A DNA stretch of 64,000 nucleotides from assembly GCF_037126465.1 (NCBI RefSeq), contig NW_026999405.1, positions 682,001-746,000 on the forward strand. The letters are read 5' to 3'. This document shows positions 45,985 through 55,209 of the stretch, one piece after another. A model generated the notes under the pieces. It worked only from the letters and a program-made list of their open reading frames with translations, ran no database searches and was not told the DNA's origin. Position 1 is the first letter of the stretch. Every line of letters starts with the position of its first letter. A program made the translations under genes and the position numbers. The DNA is from Ornithodoros turicata. Lineage: Eukaryota > Arthropoda > Arachnida > Ixodida > Argasidae.

Positions 45985-46734
45985 CTCGTATGATCCACTA
46001 TATGAAATTGATGGGTACAGCGTCCTGATCCTGCGCACAGGACATCCTGGTATCCGCCTTCGGTTTCTTATGCCAAGGTACCCATAAATCCAGCTTGTGA
46101 AGAAACAATACGCAGTGAAGCGGAGGCGCCTGTGTAAAACAATAATAAAGAAGAAAAGTAATTATTTATTTGACTAAGAGCAGTAAAGTTTTAGTAAAGC
46201 ATTATCCATGTGCTCGGAATGAAATGGGAATGAAATCAAGCCATTTACGACGTATGAGAAGTGTTTTGACACTGTACCTACTGCAAGTCGCTCAAAAATA
46301 CGCGGCGGTCATCACGACAAAAGATGGGTGCGTCAACCAGCGAGCTCCCTCCGCAGACAAACGCCATTGAGGAGCAGGTGATCGGCGATACAACTATCCC
46401 TGCAATTGCCGAGGCAACCGACACCCTGTGTTCGTCAGGTTCCACTGGAGTACAGCGAGTGCAGAGGCATCTGTCATTTCCAAGTGGACAAATGTCAAAA
46501 TGTCCGGCAGTGCACAATCATCATGAGCGATCGGATATGATAGGCTTACCTGAAAGTGTCGTCGCCACCGGACGGTTCGTTTTCACTGCCTGCACTCTCA
46601 CTTGCGGCAGGGTCAAGTGGCAGATGGTCTGTGGAGTAAGGGTCGTAATCTAACACAATTTCTTCAACGCTGTAATCCCCAGAATCGCTTGGAAGCGACG
46701 CGACGTCACTTTCGTATTACGACGATTCCGACAT
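45985..46734 (-). pseudogene. P2X7 intracellular-domain-like (P2RX7_C-type) gene, decayed
   Basis: Exon 1 (about 46,734-46,550, donor GTAAGC) encodes an acidic leader, GDYSVEEIVLDYDPYSTDHL, with a TAA at codon 6. Exon 2 (about 46,520-46,280) shows RCLCTRCTPVEPDEH and, after a frameshift, SCIADHLLLNGVCLRREL. That matches the C-x-C-x2-C ... CI-x-DH ... CL order of the cysteine-rich P2X7 tail domain. Exon 3 begins at 46,129 after an acceptor (TTTTACACAG) and reads TAYCFFTSWIYGYLGIRNRR then IPGCPVRRIRTLYP, the conserved AYR-FT-W-GYLG-NR-IPSC-V-IR-YP end. The domain forms a zinc- and guanine-nucleotide-binding ballast in P2X7 receptors; here it stands alone without channel segments. Function in the transposon is unknown. 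Confidence 0.75.
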
Positions 46735-47294
46735 TACGCTTGGTGTCTGCTGGCCGCCTCGCATCCAGATGCCCCGCGGCCCCACCGATCAGCTGTGCGG
46801 GAAGAAGCGCTCTCATTGGCGCTGTTGAGCGTGACGTTATCAAGGCGTTGTGGAGAGACGGTGGAGAGGGACCTCATTATGCGTCGTCTGCTCTCTCGAT
46901 GTATTTCATTAGATTGCTCAGCACATACGCCACCTATTCACTTGGGGTTTTCGCGGCCCTTGTCAGATGTCACTGAGAAATATTGTGGTACTGAAGTTTC
47001 GGAATCGACCGAGATGGATGCGATAGTCCCTTTAAATCAATTTTTAAGCAATCTGTAACCGCTGTCTTGTGGTTTTATTTGGTTTCTGGGCTAAGAGTTG
47101 AGAAAATCGACGTGAGCTTCTTCGTCTTTGGTGTGCTTGCTTACTGTTTGTTTTTTTTTGTTTTTTTTTTTACATCTTCTGCGATGTCGACGGAGTCCAT
47201 TAAAGCTTTTTTTTTTTTTTCAGAGCAGTGCTGCCAGTCATTCTTTTTCTGAGTGGAAGCTTAGGTTTTCACAACAAGCTGTGCATCTTTCGTC

Positions 47295-47400
47295 CTGAAG
47301 AAGACAGTGCCACTGTCGCAACGTCGACGCTTTTTTTATTTAACTTTCAATTTTCGCCATATTAAATAAACTAGTGTTCTTAACTTCCCTAACATCTGTT
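47295..47400 (+). ncRNA. Hammerhead-like core at a Penelope-type terminus
   Basis: CTGAAGA, a perfect six-pair stem GACAGT/ACTGTC, then GCAAC and GTCGAC, followed by an AT-rich tail with TTAAATAAACTAG. Penelope-like retroelements are known to carry hammerhead ribozymes in their terminal repeats, with the core CTGANGA-stem-GAAA. Here GAAA reads GCAA, so catalysis is doubtful. The architecture recurs at 13,095, 21,182, 43,460 (minus) and 59,457 (minus). Confidence 0.4.
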
Positions 47401-47933
47401 GTCGACATCTTTTTCTTTCCACGGCCCTAAGGGCACCCTTCATGGCTTATAGCCTGCTGAATGTGTACTTGGCTACAACATCAGGTGGCTATGCAGGTTG
47501 TAATACACATTTTGACTCTTGCCCGTGATGAGACATCTTCGACCGTAATGACTACCTTGGCCGTATTGAGACTTTCGACCGTCATGAAACATCGGCCGTA
47601 ATAAGACTTCGGTCGTAATGAGATACAATCTTTTGTACCGAACATGGACAGATTTCTCCGCGACATCATATGTATCCTTTGACAATTTCGTCCGACGTAA
47701 GAATAAAACGGAGCCGCACAAACTTCAGCGAACTTGTTCTTATCGGTGCGTCGCAATCCAGGTTAATCAGCTGCATTTATAACCCACCAGGAAGTTGTCC
47801 AGAGCTGAGGAAAACAGAGAGCCAGAACGCTCTATTTCAAGTCTCCTGAACTCGAGGAGTCTTTGCTCGAATTCACTCGCGAGATCACTAAGCGTGCGGA
47901 TGAACCGGTCTGTTGCTGATGGCATTGAATGTA

Positions 47934-48150
47934 CAGCTTGGGACAAAAGTTTACGGAACACGTCACTGGCATATTTCTTCATCGGAGAGGTTTACTGCTA
48001 GATATCTGGAAGAGATCGAAAAAGAAACGGGTGACTGGCTATTCTATCCATCCCTAAGTATGTGTGTATCCGCTCCTGTTTGCTGCTAGGGGATCGCACC
48101 AATGGAGAACTGCGTGTCAACGGTGCTCTGTGAACTTTTGTCCCAAGCTG
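47934..48150. mobile_element. Tc1/mariner-type MITE, CAGCTTGGGACAAAAGTT termini
   Basis: 217 bp. The left terminus after TA is CAGCTTGGGACAAAAGTTTA, and the right end is CACAG...AACTTTTGTCCCAAGCTG. The right flank reads AA where TA is expected. Inner arms pair imperfectly. The terminus is related to, but distinct from, the CAGTGCTGGACAAAAG family. Confidence 0.8.
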
Positions 48151-48466
48151 AACCAATATTACAAATTGGCCATTTCGATTTTCGGTTTCATCGGTAACTC
48201 TCAACCCTCAATCATATGATTAGATGTTGGAAGTTCGACGATCCCCGTCTGTCTTTGCGTTACTTTTGTCATCTTTGCTGTTGTCGTGTACGAAATGGCT
48301 CTGTTCGTGTCTTATGTGGAGAGTAGGCTACAGGAAGGTTAGGGCAAGATTACCACAGTTCCGATAACTAACCAACGCAAGATAAACTTCACGAGTACAG
48401 GGCTCTGTCATAACGGCACGACCGTTCGTGAGGCTTGGGCCGATTTCTCTTTTCTCTCTCTCTCTC

Positions 48467-48596
48467 TGTAGAAACCTGACACATTGCCCATTCCGAAGAC
48501 GACGACCAATGGCTCCATCGCGTGATCCTTTTCTTCTCTTTACTGTTCTACCATTAAACGGGTTCATACCTAAGGCTCTCTGTCCTGTCTTCCACA
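48467..48596 (+). repeat. 5' LTR of the BEL/Pao element
   Basis: 130 bp, TGTAGAAACCTGACACATTG to GTCCTGTCTTCCACA. It differs from the 3' LTR by a single T/C. The flank on the left is CTCTC. Immediately downstream TGGTGCCGTGAACGAG is a plausible primer binding site. Confidence 0.95.
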
Positions 48597-48655
48597 TTGG
48601 TGCCGTGAACGAGAAGGCAACAGGGCTGTCATCATCGATCGTCCCTCACTCAGGT

Positions 48656-51600
48656 ATGGACCGCTCACACTTGATCAAACGACGCAAAGTCCTCCGAACG
48701 CAAGCCACTACGGTCGTCAACGAGCTCCAGCAGCTCATCGCTACCGATCCCCTCACTGATCGCTATGACATTGACGAGAACTGTTCACGCCTTCGCGAAA
48801 TCGACGATGCGTTACGCGAAGTCGACAATGCCCTCGCACCCCTTTTTACTGAAGAGGAATCTGAACAAGAATACGATAAACAGTTCGAGTACGAAGATAA
48901 GATTCGGAGAACCCTCTTTCGTGCCAACGTTTTCTTGACGGCAAACTACTCCCCATCACGGGCGCCTCCAGCTGCTCATACAGTTAATTCCTCTCAGAAT
49001 ACCAACGAAGCTCCTGCCATTCCTCCGCGTCGAACCCTTCGCCTTCCTACGCTTGATCTCGTCAAATTCGATGGACAGAAAGGCAAATGGCAGCAATTCT
49101 GGACTCGTTTCGAATCTATCGTTCATCACAATGTCACTCTCGCCGACGGCGATAAGATGAACTACTTGATGGCTGCCTTGGAAGGTCCCGCTGCAAACGC
49201 AATTAGTGGCTTACAAATAACGGCAGCGACGTATAACACAGCCATCAGTCTTCTCCGTGATCGCTTTGGGACCGACTCTGCTCTTATCGAAGATCACCTG
49301 AAAAGTCTTGCAGACGTCGAACCTGTCAAATCAAGCCGACAGGTCCCACAACTTCGTAGTCTGTACGACTCTGTTCAAGCGCACCGTCGTGGACTGGAAT
49401 GCCTAGGCGTTAGCATTAAATCTTATTCTGTGATGCTATATCCTATTCTACTGCGCGCGATCCCTACGGACCTCGCCTTACAATTTAAACGCGTTCTCGG
49501 CGAAAACACGGACACGGATCAGTCCACGGGGGATACGGATCAGTCGTCGCCACAGGACTTCCACACGAAAGCGCTTTCAAAGCTCTTAACGTTTCTGGGA
49601 AATGAGATAACTTACCGAGAGCAGGTCCACCATCACACGTTCCAAGCTCCTTCTGGAAATGGTGGTTTAAGGTTCGGATTTCAATCCCGATTCAAACAAA
49701 GCTCTCGTGATCCTTTGACGACTCTGCAGAGCACCACCAGACGCGAGAAGTGTATCTTCTGCAGTAGCTTGGCGCACCTTACCTCCGACTGTACCGTGAG
49801 CAAACCTCTTCAAGACAAGAAACGGATGCTAGCCGCTGAACGTAGATGCTACCGCTGTACCAAGCCGAACCACTCGGCTAAACTCTGCAGAGGCACCCCA
49901 AAATGTAAAACTTGCTCTGGTAGGCACGTATCCAGCATGTGTGACCCCTCATACCGTCCTCGTCCTAATGAAGCCACTCAGACCGTTAACTTGAAGGCTA
50001 CAGTAGTCCCGTCCAAACACAGAGTGCTTCTTCAGACCGCAACTGCACGCTGCCGAGGATCCACCATTGCCCTGCACGCGCGACTAGTCCTCGATGGCGG
50101 CAGCCAGCGAACGTTCATCTCGACCGGACTGTCCAATGCACTGCGCTGCAAGCATCTTCATACCGAAACTATCTCGATAGGATCCTTCGGGCACGCTGTG
50201 AGTCGCCCCCAGCCAGTCAACGTCGTCGAGCTTCATATACTCGGCAATTCATCGATAGAAGCACAAACCATCACTGCGCTGGTAGTCGAGCGAATCTGTT
50301 CGCAGGTTCTTGACGCTCCGTCAACGGAAATAACGGAAAAAATGAAGACGTATGGACTTGTGCTCGCTGATACTACCGCTCCAGACGATCCTGCCCCAAT
50401 CAGCCTGTTGATCGGCGCCGACCACTATTGGGATTTCGCCATCGGTCGAACGCACCACCTACACCAAGGAGTACAAGCCGTTGAGACCACTCTCGGCTGG
50501 ACGCTACAGGGACCCTATTCGCCAGCATATTCAGTCAAGACGACTAGTTGTCACCAAATCGCTGTGCTCAACACTGTATCCCAATGCTCAGGAGAGCTCC
50601 ACACACTACTGGATCGTATATGGACCTTGGACAGTATCGGCATCTCGGCGACCGAAACACAGAAAGACAGTCACGTACTGGAAGAATTTGAAGATTCCAT
50701 TAAGCTGGAGAATGGACAATATGTGGTGTCGCTACCATGGCGCGCAAACGTCTCCATGGAACCTAACCGACAAACAGCAGAGCGACGTTTGACGCAAGTC
50801 ACCAGGAGACTGTTGAAGTCTCCCGATCTAGCCGCCACGTACGACACCGCCATACGCGAATACCTACTCTCTGGTGTGGCAGAACGAGTATCGCATGATG
50901 CCCACAAAAACGACCAAGCTCATATTTACTATATGCCTCATCATGCCGTAATTCGGGAGGACAGGATAACAACCAAGGTCCGGATCGTGTTTGATGCCTC
51001 TTCGCATGACGACTTCACACGATCGCTGAACGACAACCTCGATCCCGGACCGAACCTCAACCCGAGCATACTCAGCCTACTCCTGAACTTCCGCCTCCAT
51101 CCTATTGCGTTAGTTGCCGACGTCCAAAAGGCTTTCCTTCAAATCGCCATTCGCCAGGAAGACCGTGATGCGCTCCGCTTCCTATGGTACTCTACACCAC
51201 CAACGTCGGATCAGCCATTGCCTGACGTCGAGACATGGCGCATGACAAGGGTGACGTTCGGGACAGCTCCCAGCACATTTCTCCTAGCAGCAACATTACG
51301 TCACCATCTCCGTTGTGTTGCGGAAGAACACCCCGCAGCCGTCGAGCAACTGACAGACGCCATCTATGTAGACGACGTCATAACGGGTGCAGTTAACGAA
51401 GAGGATGCCTGTCAGACGTGTCGAGAACTTCAGGACATCTTCGCCAAGGCATCCATGACATTGCAGAAATGGGGTTCCAACAGCGCAAAACTCCGTGACA
51501 TCTTCAAGAACGAGCCGAACGCCATTCTGATCAACAACACTACCAAAGTACTAGGAGTGACATGGGATCAAGAGAAGGACGTATTGTCACTGCCGATTAA

Positions 51601-52063
51601 GTCCCTGTCGCAAGAGCACAACCAGAACCCGGTATCCAAAAGGAAGGCACTAACGCTTGTAGCCGAAATCTACGACCCTCTAGGTCTCGTCATACCGTGC
51701 ACAGTAACCGGCAAAATTCTTCTACAGGAAACCTGGAAACGTCAACTCGCATGGGACGACAACTTACCGGAAGACCTACTGACGAAATGGCAGGCATGGC
51801 ACACCGACCTGCAACGTCTGAACGACATTCAACTGCCACGCTGCTACACACCAGGTGCATCTATCACAAACGGCGCCGAGCTCCACTTCTTCTCGGATGC
51901 AAGTCCTCTTGCCTATGGAACCGTTGCCTACATGCGTATCGTGAACGACACAGGTATAGTTACCACACACTTGCTCACTTCAAAGTCCCGGCTGGCTCCT
52001 CTCAAAACCTGGTCATCATCAAAGAACCTGGCGTCAACAGACTTTTATGGAAGTTGGGGTTAG
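48656..52063 (+). CDS. BEL/Pao gag-pol polyprotein, C-terminally truncated by deletion
   Basis: The likely start is the ATG at 48,656 (MDRSHLIKRRK), because upstream codons lie in the LTR and primer site. The gag region has the BEL capsid pattern (LDLVKFDGQKGKWQQFWTRF). Cysteine knuckles are encoded at about 49,751 (CIFCSSLAHLTSDC), 49,848 (CYRCTKPNHSAKLC) and 49,908 (CKTCSGRHVSSMC). The protease reads LDGGSQRTFIS near 50,090. Reverse transcriptase landmarks are LVADVQKAFLQIAI and IYVDDVITGA (near 51,363). RNase H begins FFSDASPLAYGTVAYM, then stops at LTSKSRLAPLK near 52,000. There the DNA jumps to the very end of the integrase tail (LVIIKEPGVNRLLWKLGLVE, ending RRAIQHIYKLE), which sits in another frame, so the fused frame ends with unrelated residues at 52,063. 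Confidence 0.9.
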   Translation: MDRSHLIKRRKVLRTQATTVVNELQQLIATDPLTDRYDIDENCSRLREIDDALREVDNALAPLFTEEESEQEYDKQFEYEDKIRRTLFRANVFLTANYSPSRAPPAAHTVNSSQNTNEAPAIPPRRTLRLPTLDLVKFDGQKGKWQQFWTRFESIVHHNVTLADGDKMNYLMAALEGPAANAISGLQITAATYNTAISLLRDRFGTDSALIEDHLKSLADVEPVKSSRQVPQLRSLYDSVQAHRRGLECLGVSIKSYSVMLYPILLRAIPTDLALQFKRVLGENTDTDQSTGDTDQSSPQDFHTKALSKLLTFLGNEITYREQVHHHTFQAPSGNGGLRFGFQSRFKQSSRDPLTTLQSTTRREKCIFCSSLAHLTSDCTVSKPLQDKKRMLAAERRCYRCTKPNHSAKLCRGTPKCKTCSGRHVSSMCDPSYRPRPNEATQTVNLKATVVPSKHRVLLQTATARCRGSTIALHARLVLDGGSQRTFISTGLSNALRCKHLHTETISIGSFGHAVSRPQPVNVVELHILGNSSIEAQTITALVVERICSQVLDAPSTEITEKMKTYGLVLADTTAPDDPAPISLLIGADHYWDFAIGRTHHLHQGVQAVETTLGWTLQGPYSPAYSVKTTSCHQIAVLNTVSQCSGELHTLLDRIWTLDSIGISATETQKDSHVLEEFEDSIKLENGQYVVSLPWRANVSMEPNRQTAERRLTQVTRRLLKSPDLAATYDTAIREYLLSGVAERVSHDAHKNDQAHIYYMPHHAVIREDRITTKVRIVFDASSHDDFTRSLNDNLDPGPNLNPSILSLLLNFRLHPIALVADVQKAFLQIAIRQEDRDALRFLWYSTPPTSDQPLPDVETWRMTRVTFGTAPSTFLLAATLRHHLRCVAEEHPAAVEQLTDAIYVDDVITGAVNEEDACQTCRELQDIFAKASMTLQKWGSNSAKLRDIFKNEPNAILINNTTKVLGVTWDQEKDVLSLPIKSLSQEHNQNPVSKRKALTLVAEIYDPLGLVIPCTVTGKILLQETWKRQLAWDDNLPEDLLTKWQAWHTDLQRLNDIQLPRCYTPGASITNGAELHFFSDASPLAYGTVAYMRIVNDTGIVTTHLLTSKSRLAPLKTWSSSKNLASTDFYGSWG

Positions 52064-52207
52064 TCGAACGTACGCTTCCAGGCTCTGACGGTAGAGTCAG
52101 AGTGTGCCTGTTACGAACCCCTGAGCAAAAGCTCATAAGACGCGCCATCCAGCACATATACAAGCTCGAGTCCTCAGGGCACCACGACACCTCGCCCGGG
52201 GGCAGGC

Positions 52208-52337
52208 TGTAGAAACCTGACACATTGCCCATTCCGAAGACGACGACCAATGGCTCCATCGCGTGATCCTTTTCTTCTCTTTACTGTTCTACCATTAAAC
52301 GGGCTCATACCTAAGGCTCTCTGTCCTGTCTTCCACA
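52208..52337 (+). repeat. 3' LTR of the BEL/Pao element
   Basis: 130 bp matching the 5' LTR with one mismatch (GGGCTCATACC against GGGTTCATACC). Preceded by the purine-rich CCGGGGGCAGGC and followed by the CTCTC duplication. Confidence 0.95.
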
Positions 52338-52396
52338 CTCTCACTCGGTGGCCACACGGGAGGCATAGCAACACTAGAGTCACTAAATAGAGAGCA

Positions 52397-52794
52397 CACT
52401 CTAAATATTTTCACACCTTTAAAGGTGTAACAGCGTGCATGGAGCACGCCTTTTTAGGTGTAATTTTGGTAACATCATAATGGAGCACGATTTCGCACAA
52501 ATTATCTTTACTCGAGTGTTGTCTGTCCTCCAAAAATTCAGTCTCGCAACATCTCAACATTGTTCAACAGTATTGCAGACACTTGCGCGTGCTCGATTAT
52601 CGATAGCGATGCATATATGCATTAGCTCGTACCTGCGATATCCAAGACATAATGAAAGCAAGATTTGCACTGACACTTGATCTTTAGTAATGCTTTCCAA
52701 ATTTTGTAAAATATCATCCTGGAGATGCAATGTTACGCAACCAGATTGAATGTGCATAGCGCACACCTTTAAAGGTGTGAAAAAGTTTGCAGTG
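52397..52794. mobile_element. 398-bp MITE (copy 2 of the family at 5,720)
   Basis: Opposite orientation to copy 1. Termini CACTCTAAATATTTTCACAC and CACTGCAAACTTTTTCACAC (reverse complement of the right end), both followed inward by ACACCTTTAAAGGTGT or a close variant. It is flanked by CA on both sides (52,395-52,396 and 52,795-52,796), whereas copy 1 is flanked by TA. The internal sequence is highly similar to copy 1 over its whole length. Confidence 0.9.
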
Positions 52795-53059
52795 CAGAGT
52801 AGCGACACTGAGCCACGCCGGAGAGCGAGACCGCCATCTTGGGTCCGGCGCGGCTGCGTCGCCTAGCAACGGGACGCCAATCTCCCCCTTCTCCGCCGGA
52901 GAACAACGTGCAGTCTAGCCAGCTCACAACCGAGGAAACCGGTTTTGGATGGAGGGGAGCTCAACATGGACGGCGCGTTCTTGGAAGAAGAAACCACGTG
53001 ACACGATCGGCCCAATCGAGGACACGGAACGGCGGCTCCGGCGCGGAAAAGTAATGCGA

Positions 53060-54165
53060 TACTCTGTACCCTTATTTAGTGACTCTAAGCAACACCAGGC
53101 GGGCCGCATGCAGCCCGCGAGCCACCATTTCGGCGCTCCTGACGTAACCCCAAATGAAGAAGTAACATGGCGTGAGATCGAGGATCGGGGAGACCACTCC
53201 ATATACGCATTTTAGGGAGCATCAGCGCATCCACTGGAGTAAGCGCCGGCTCCCGTGAGAAGGTGCCCCACATGCATGAAGATGTAGATTTCTTTCCGCA
53301 TGCGCAGTGCCTCGATCTCTGGCAAGAACTCACGCTGGAGCATAGTAGGGTGTCTCTCTCCAGTGATGGTGTCGCGGAAAAGGGGACCAACAATCCCTTG
53401 CCTCCACATCCCGCCCGACAGACCGATCTTTCGGGACTGCACAATGCATTGCAACGCCCAATCTGGATTGTTTGCGAACCAGTATCGGCAGTTATGGCGG
53501 TTTACGTGGCCACTAAGATGAAAGTTCGCCTCGTCGCTAAACAAAATAAACTCGAGAGTGAGCTGAGCTATCAGCAATGCACCGCAGCCCTCTGCTGCAG
53601 AACTACATACAGCGATCGCAATCTCCTGACCCCAGTTCGTGAAGCATTTCAAGTTTTTACGGAGAGAGAGAACAGTCTTTGAGTTTGAGCCCTGGCTGTT
53701 GACATGTCAGGACGGTCTTCGAACGTGCACAATACGGTGTTGGCGAGTTCGTCTGTTCGTTTTGTGTTGGGGTGATCATGCTTCTTGTTCCTTACAGAGC
53801 CTTCCTCGGTGAAACGCTTTGTCCACTTTCTTATGATGTGTACCGGCCTCGGTGGCTCAGTTGGTAGCGTGTTCGCCTTCTGATCCCGAGATCGCGGGTT
53901 CGAACCCGGCCGAGGACGCCAGCAACTTGGTGGCAGGGTACAAGTTGCTTAGACACGCCGTCTTCCGCGAGGGACGTTAACTACGGGGTGCCGTGTGATG
54001 AGCTTTCATCGCACGTTAAAGAACCCTCAGGTGGGCAAAAGCAATCCACAGACCGACCGCTGTGGCGTCGCTCATGATCTCAGTTGTCTCGCGACGTAAA
54101 CACCCAATTATTGATATTCTTATGATGTGGTCCGAGGGCACAGGGTGGTTCTACATCGCCGTCAG
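53060..54165 (-). pseudogene. Tc1/mariner (IS630-type) transposase, decayed
   Basis: Minus-strand remnant. The helix-turn-helix part reads HIIRKWTKRFTEEGSVRNKK (near 53,780-53,840), then STARAQTQRLF. The DDE part reads LEFILFSDEANFHLSGHVNR with the first catalytic Asp (near 53,540), then GMWRQGIVGPLF. At the expected second Asp (FMQDGA-type motif near 53,270) one base is missing, breaking the frame exactly there. Further on DLTPCYFFIWGYV (near 53,130-53,170) is the C-terminal signature. Several other stops and shifts are present. The Ruka SINE interrupts it at 53,841, and its upstream end abuts the poly(A) end of a non-LTR element at about 54,168. Confidence 0.8.
53841..54116 (+). mobile_element. 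Ruka-type tRNA-derived SINE, full length
   Basis: Begins TACCGGCCTCGGTGGCTCAG. Box A is GTGGCTCAGTTGGTAGC and box B is GGGTTCGAACCCGG, spaced as in a tRNA gene, so it should be transcribed by RNA polymerase III. The body has GCACGTTAAAGAACCCTCAG and the tail TCTCGCGACGTAAACACCC with CAATTATTGATA. An exact 13-bp target duplication TTCTTATGATGTG lies at 53,828-53,840 and 54,117-54,129. It interrupts the Tc1/mariner transposase pseudogene. Ruka is a SINE described from ixodid ticks; it needs a LINE partner for movement. Confidence 0.93.
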
Positions 54166-54167
54166 TT

Positions 54168-54942
54168 TCTTTTTTTTTTTTTTTCAGCAATTCTTAGCTT
54201 TGTGTACCTGAGCACTACGTATATGCTCTATCGGACAGTTAGGGGAGGGAATATGTTTATTAAAGATAAAGAGAGGGGGAAAGGTCAGACAGGCCAAGGC
54301 CGACTTGCTATTGCCAAAAGCGAAAAAAAAAGAAAGAAAGAGAAAAAGAAAAAAAAGAAGCAGAAAAGAGGGGACGATGGGGTGGCTGACGGGGTGGCTC
54401 AAAGGCTCTCAAGGTGGGGTGGCTGATGGGGTGGCTCAAGGCTCAAAGGCTGCTGAGCAGCCCAGTGTCCTTCAGGTAACACAGGAGGGCTCGGGTGACT
54501 GCCCACTGTCTGGAGTGCCGGACAGGTCCCAGCAGCGTCGCCATGGAAAGTTCCCTGTGGCCTAGGGAAGTGAGATTTGTGGCGAGGACGGCTCGGGGGC
54601 CGGCGTACCGCTTGCAGTGCAACAAAAGATGGCATATGTCGGCGACTGCAGCACATCAGGGACACATCTGGGACGTCCGTCTATCTATCTTTGAGAGGAG
54701 CAGCGGGGTCAGGGCAACATCGAGGCGTAGGCGATGGAGGATCGACTCCTCCTGTCGCGACAGCCGCTGGGAGAGGATGAGTGTCAGGCAGGCCGATGGA
54801 GTGAGAGGAATGGTGGTGGTCATTGTGGTGGCAGCTGCCCCGTGCGCGCCTCTCGCCGCAGCGTCAGCGCGGGTATTTCCCGGCAGGCCGATGTGGCTGG
54901 GGACCCATTGAAGCCACACGCTGTGGCCGGAGGCGGTGAGAC
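54168..54942 (-). mobile_element. Non-LTR retrotransposon copy B, 3' part (RNase H end, tail, poly(A))
   Basis: On the minus strand the part starts within RNase H (LTASGHSVWLQWVPSHIGLP, then GNTRADAAARGAH). It continues through SRQEESILHRLRLDVAL and the cysteine/histidine tail (CHLLLHCKRY) to LLCYLKDTGLLSSL near 54,443. A 3' UTR with purine/pyrimidine-rich repeats follows, then AATAAA and a run of about 16 A residues (plus-strand T-run 54,168-54,184). The same tail is in copy A at 10,832. The upstream half of RNase H lies 8.36 kb away at 63,302. Confidence 0.85.
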
Positions 54943-55205
54943 CCCTATTGAAAAATCCTACGAACTTTCTTACAAGATTAGAGCTTTCTTTTAGGAATTC
55001 TCACAGAGGATGTGGATCCCTACAGACATTCTTACAGAGAACATATTTTCTCACACAAAATCCTTTAAATGAACTTCTGATGGTGCATCTTAAGAGAAAT
55101 TTCAAGGATGGTTTTTGTGAGAAGAGATGCAGAGCTCTGTAAGATCTCTCACGGCTTCTAAGATCTGCAAGAGAACCCTTTCTAATAGAATTTCTCACAG
55201 CAACC
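54943..55205. repeat. Left subterminal repeat array
   Basis: About ten variants of a 10-bp motif (TTCTTACAAG, TTCTCACAGA, TTCTTACAGA, TTGTGAGAAG, TGTAAGATCT, TTCTCACAGC) occur in both orientations next to the left terminus. Confidence 0.7.
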
Positions 55206-55209
55206 CCAT

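Larger units (their letters stand above)
43495..47031. mobile_element. TTAA-flanked element 1 (Kolobok-like), 3,537 bp
   Basis: Exact 16-bp terminal inverted repeats AGGGACTATCGCATCC with TTAA on both outer sides (43,491-43,494 and 47,032-47,035). TTAA duplications with RRG-type termini are reported for the Kolobok superfamily; piggyBac also uses TTAA but has CCY termini. Two convergent degenerate genes are inside: a THAP-like exon on the plus strand near the left end, and a P2X7-intracellular-domain-like gene on the minus strand near the right end. I could not identify a DDE core. Confidence 0.75.
48467..52337 (+). mobile_element. BEL/Pao LTR retrotransposon with internal deletion
   Basis: 3,871 bp between outer LTR edges, 129 of 130 LTR bases identical, 5-bp duplication CTCTC (48,462-48,466 and 52,338-52,342; the left copy lies in a CT-repeat, so its exact length is uncertain). 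Most of RNase H and nearly all of the integrase are missing, so the copy cannot integrate on its own. Near-identical LTRs indicate a young insertion. Confidence 0.93.

Noticed and set aside
43495..47031. piggyBac element because of the TTAA duplication
   Set aside because: Termini begin AGGG rather than CCY and no piggyBac-type transposase was seen.
43310..47400. The two inverted repeats around element 1 as LTRs
   Set aside because: They are inverted rather than direct and carry no TG...CA ends or primer binding site.
53841..53915. Functional tRNA gene
   Set aside because: The promoter boxes are good but the sequence continues as the Ruka SINE with its own target duplication.
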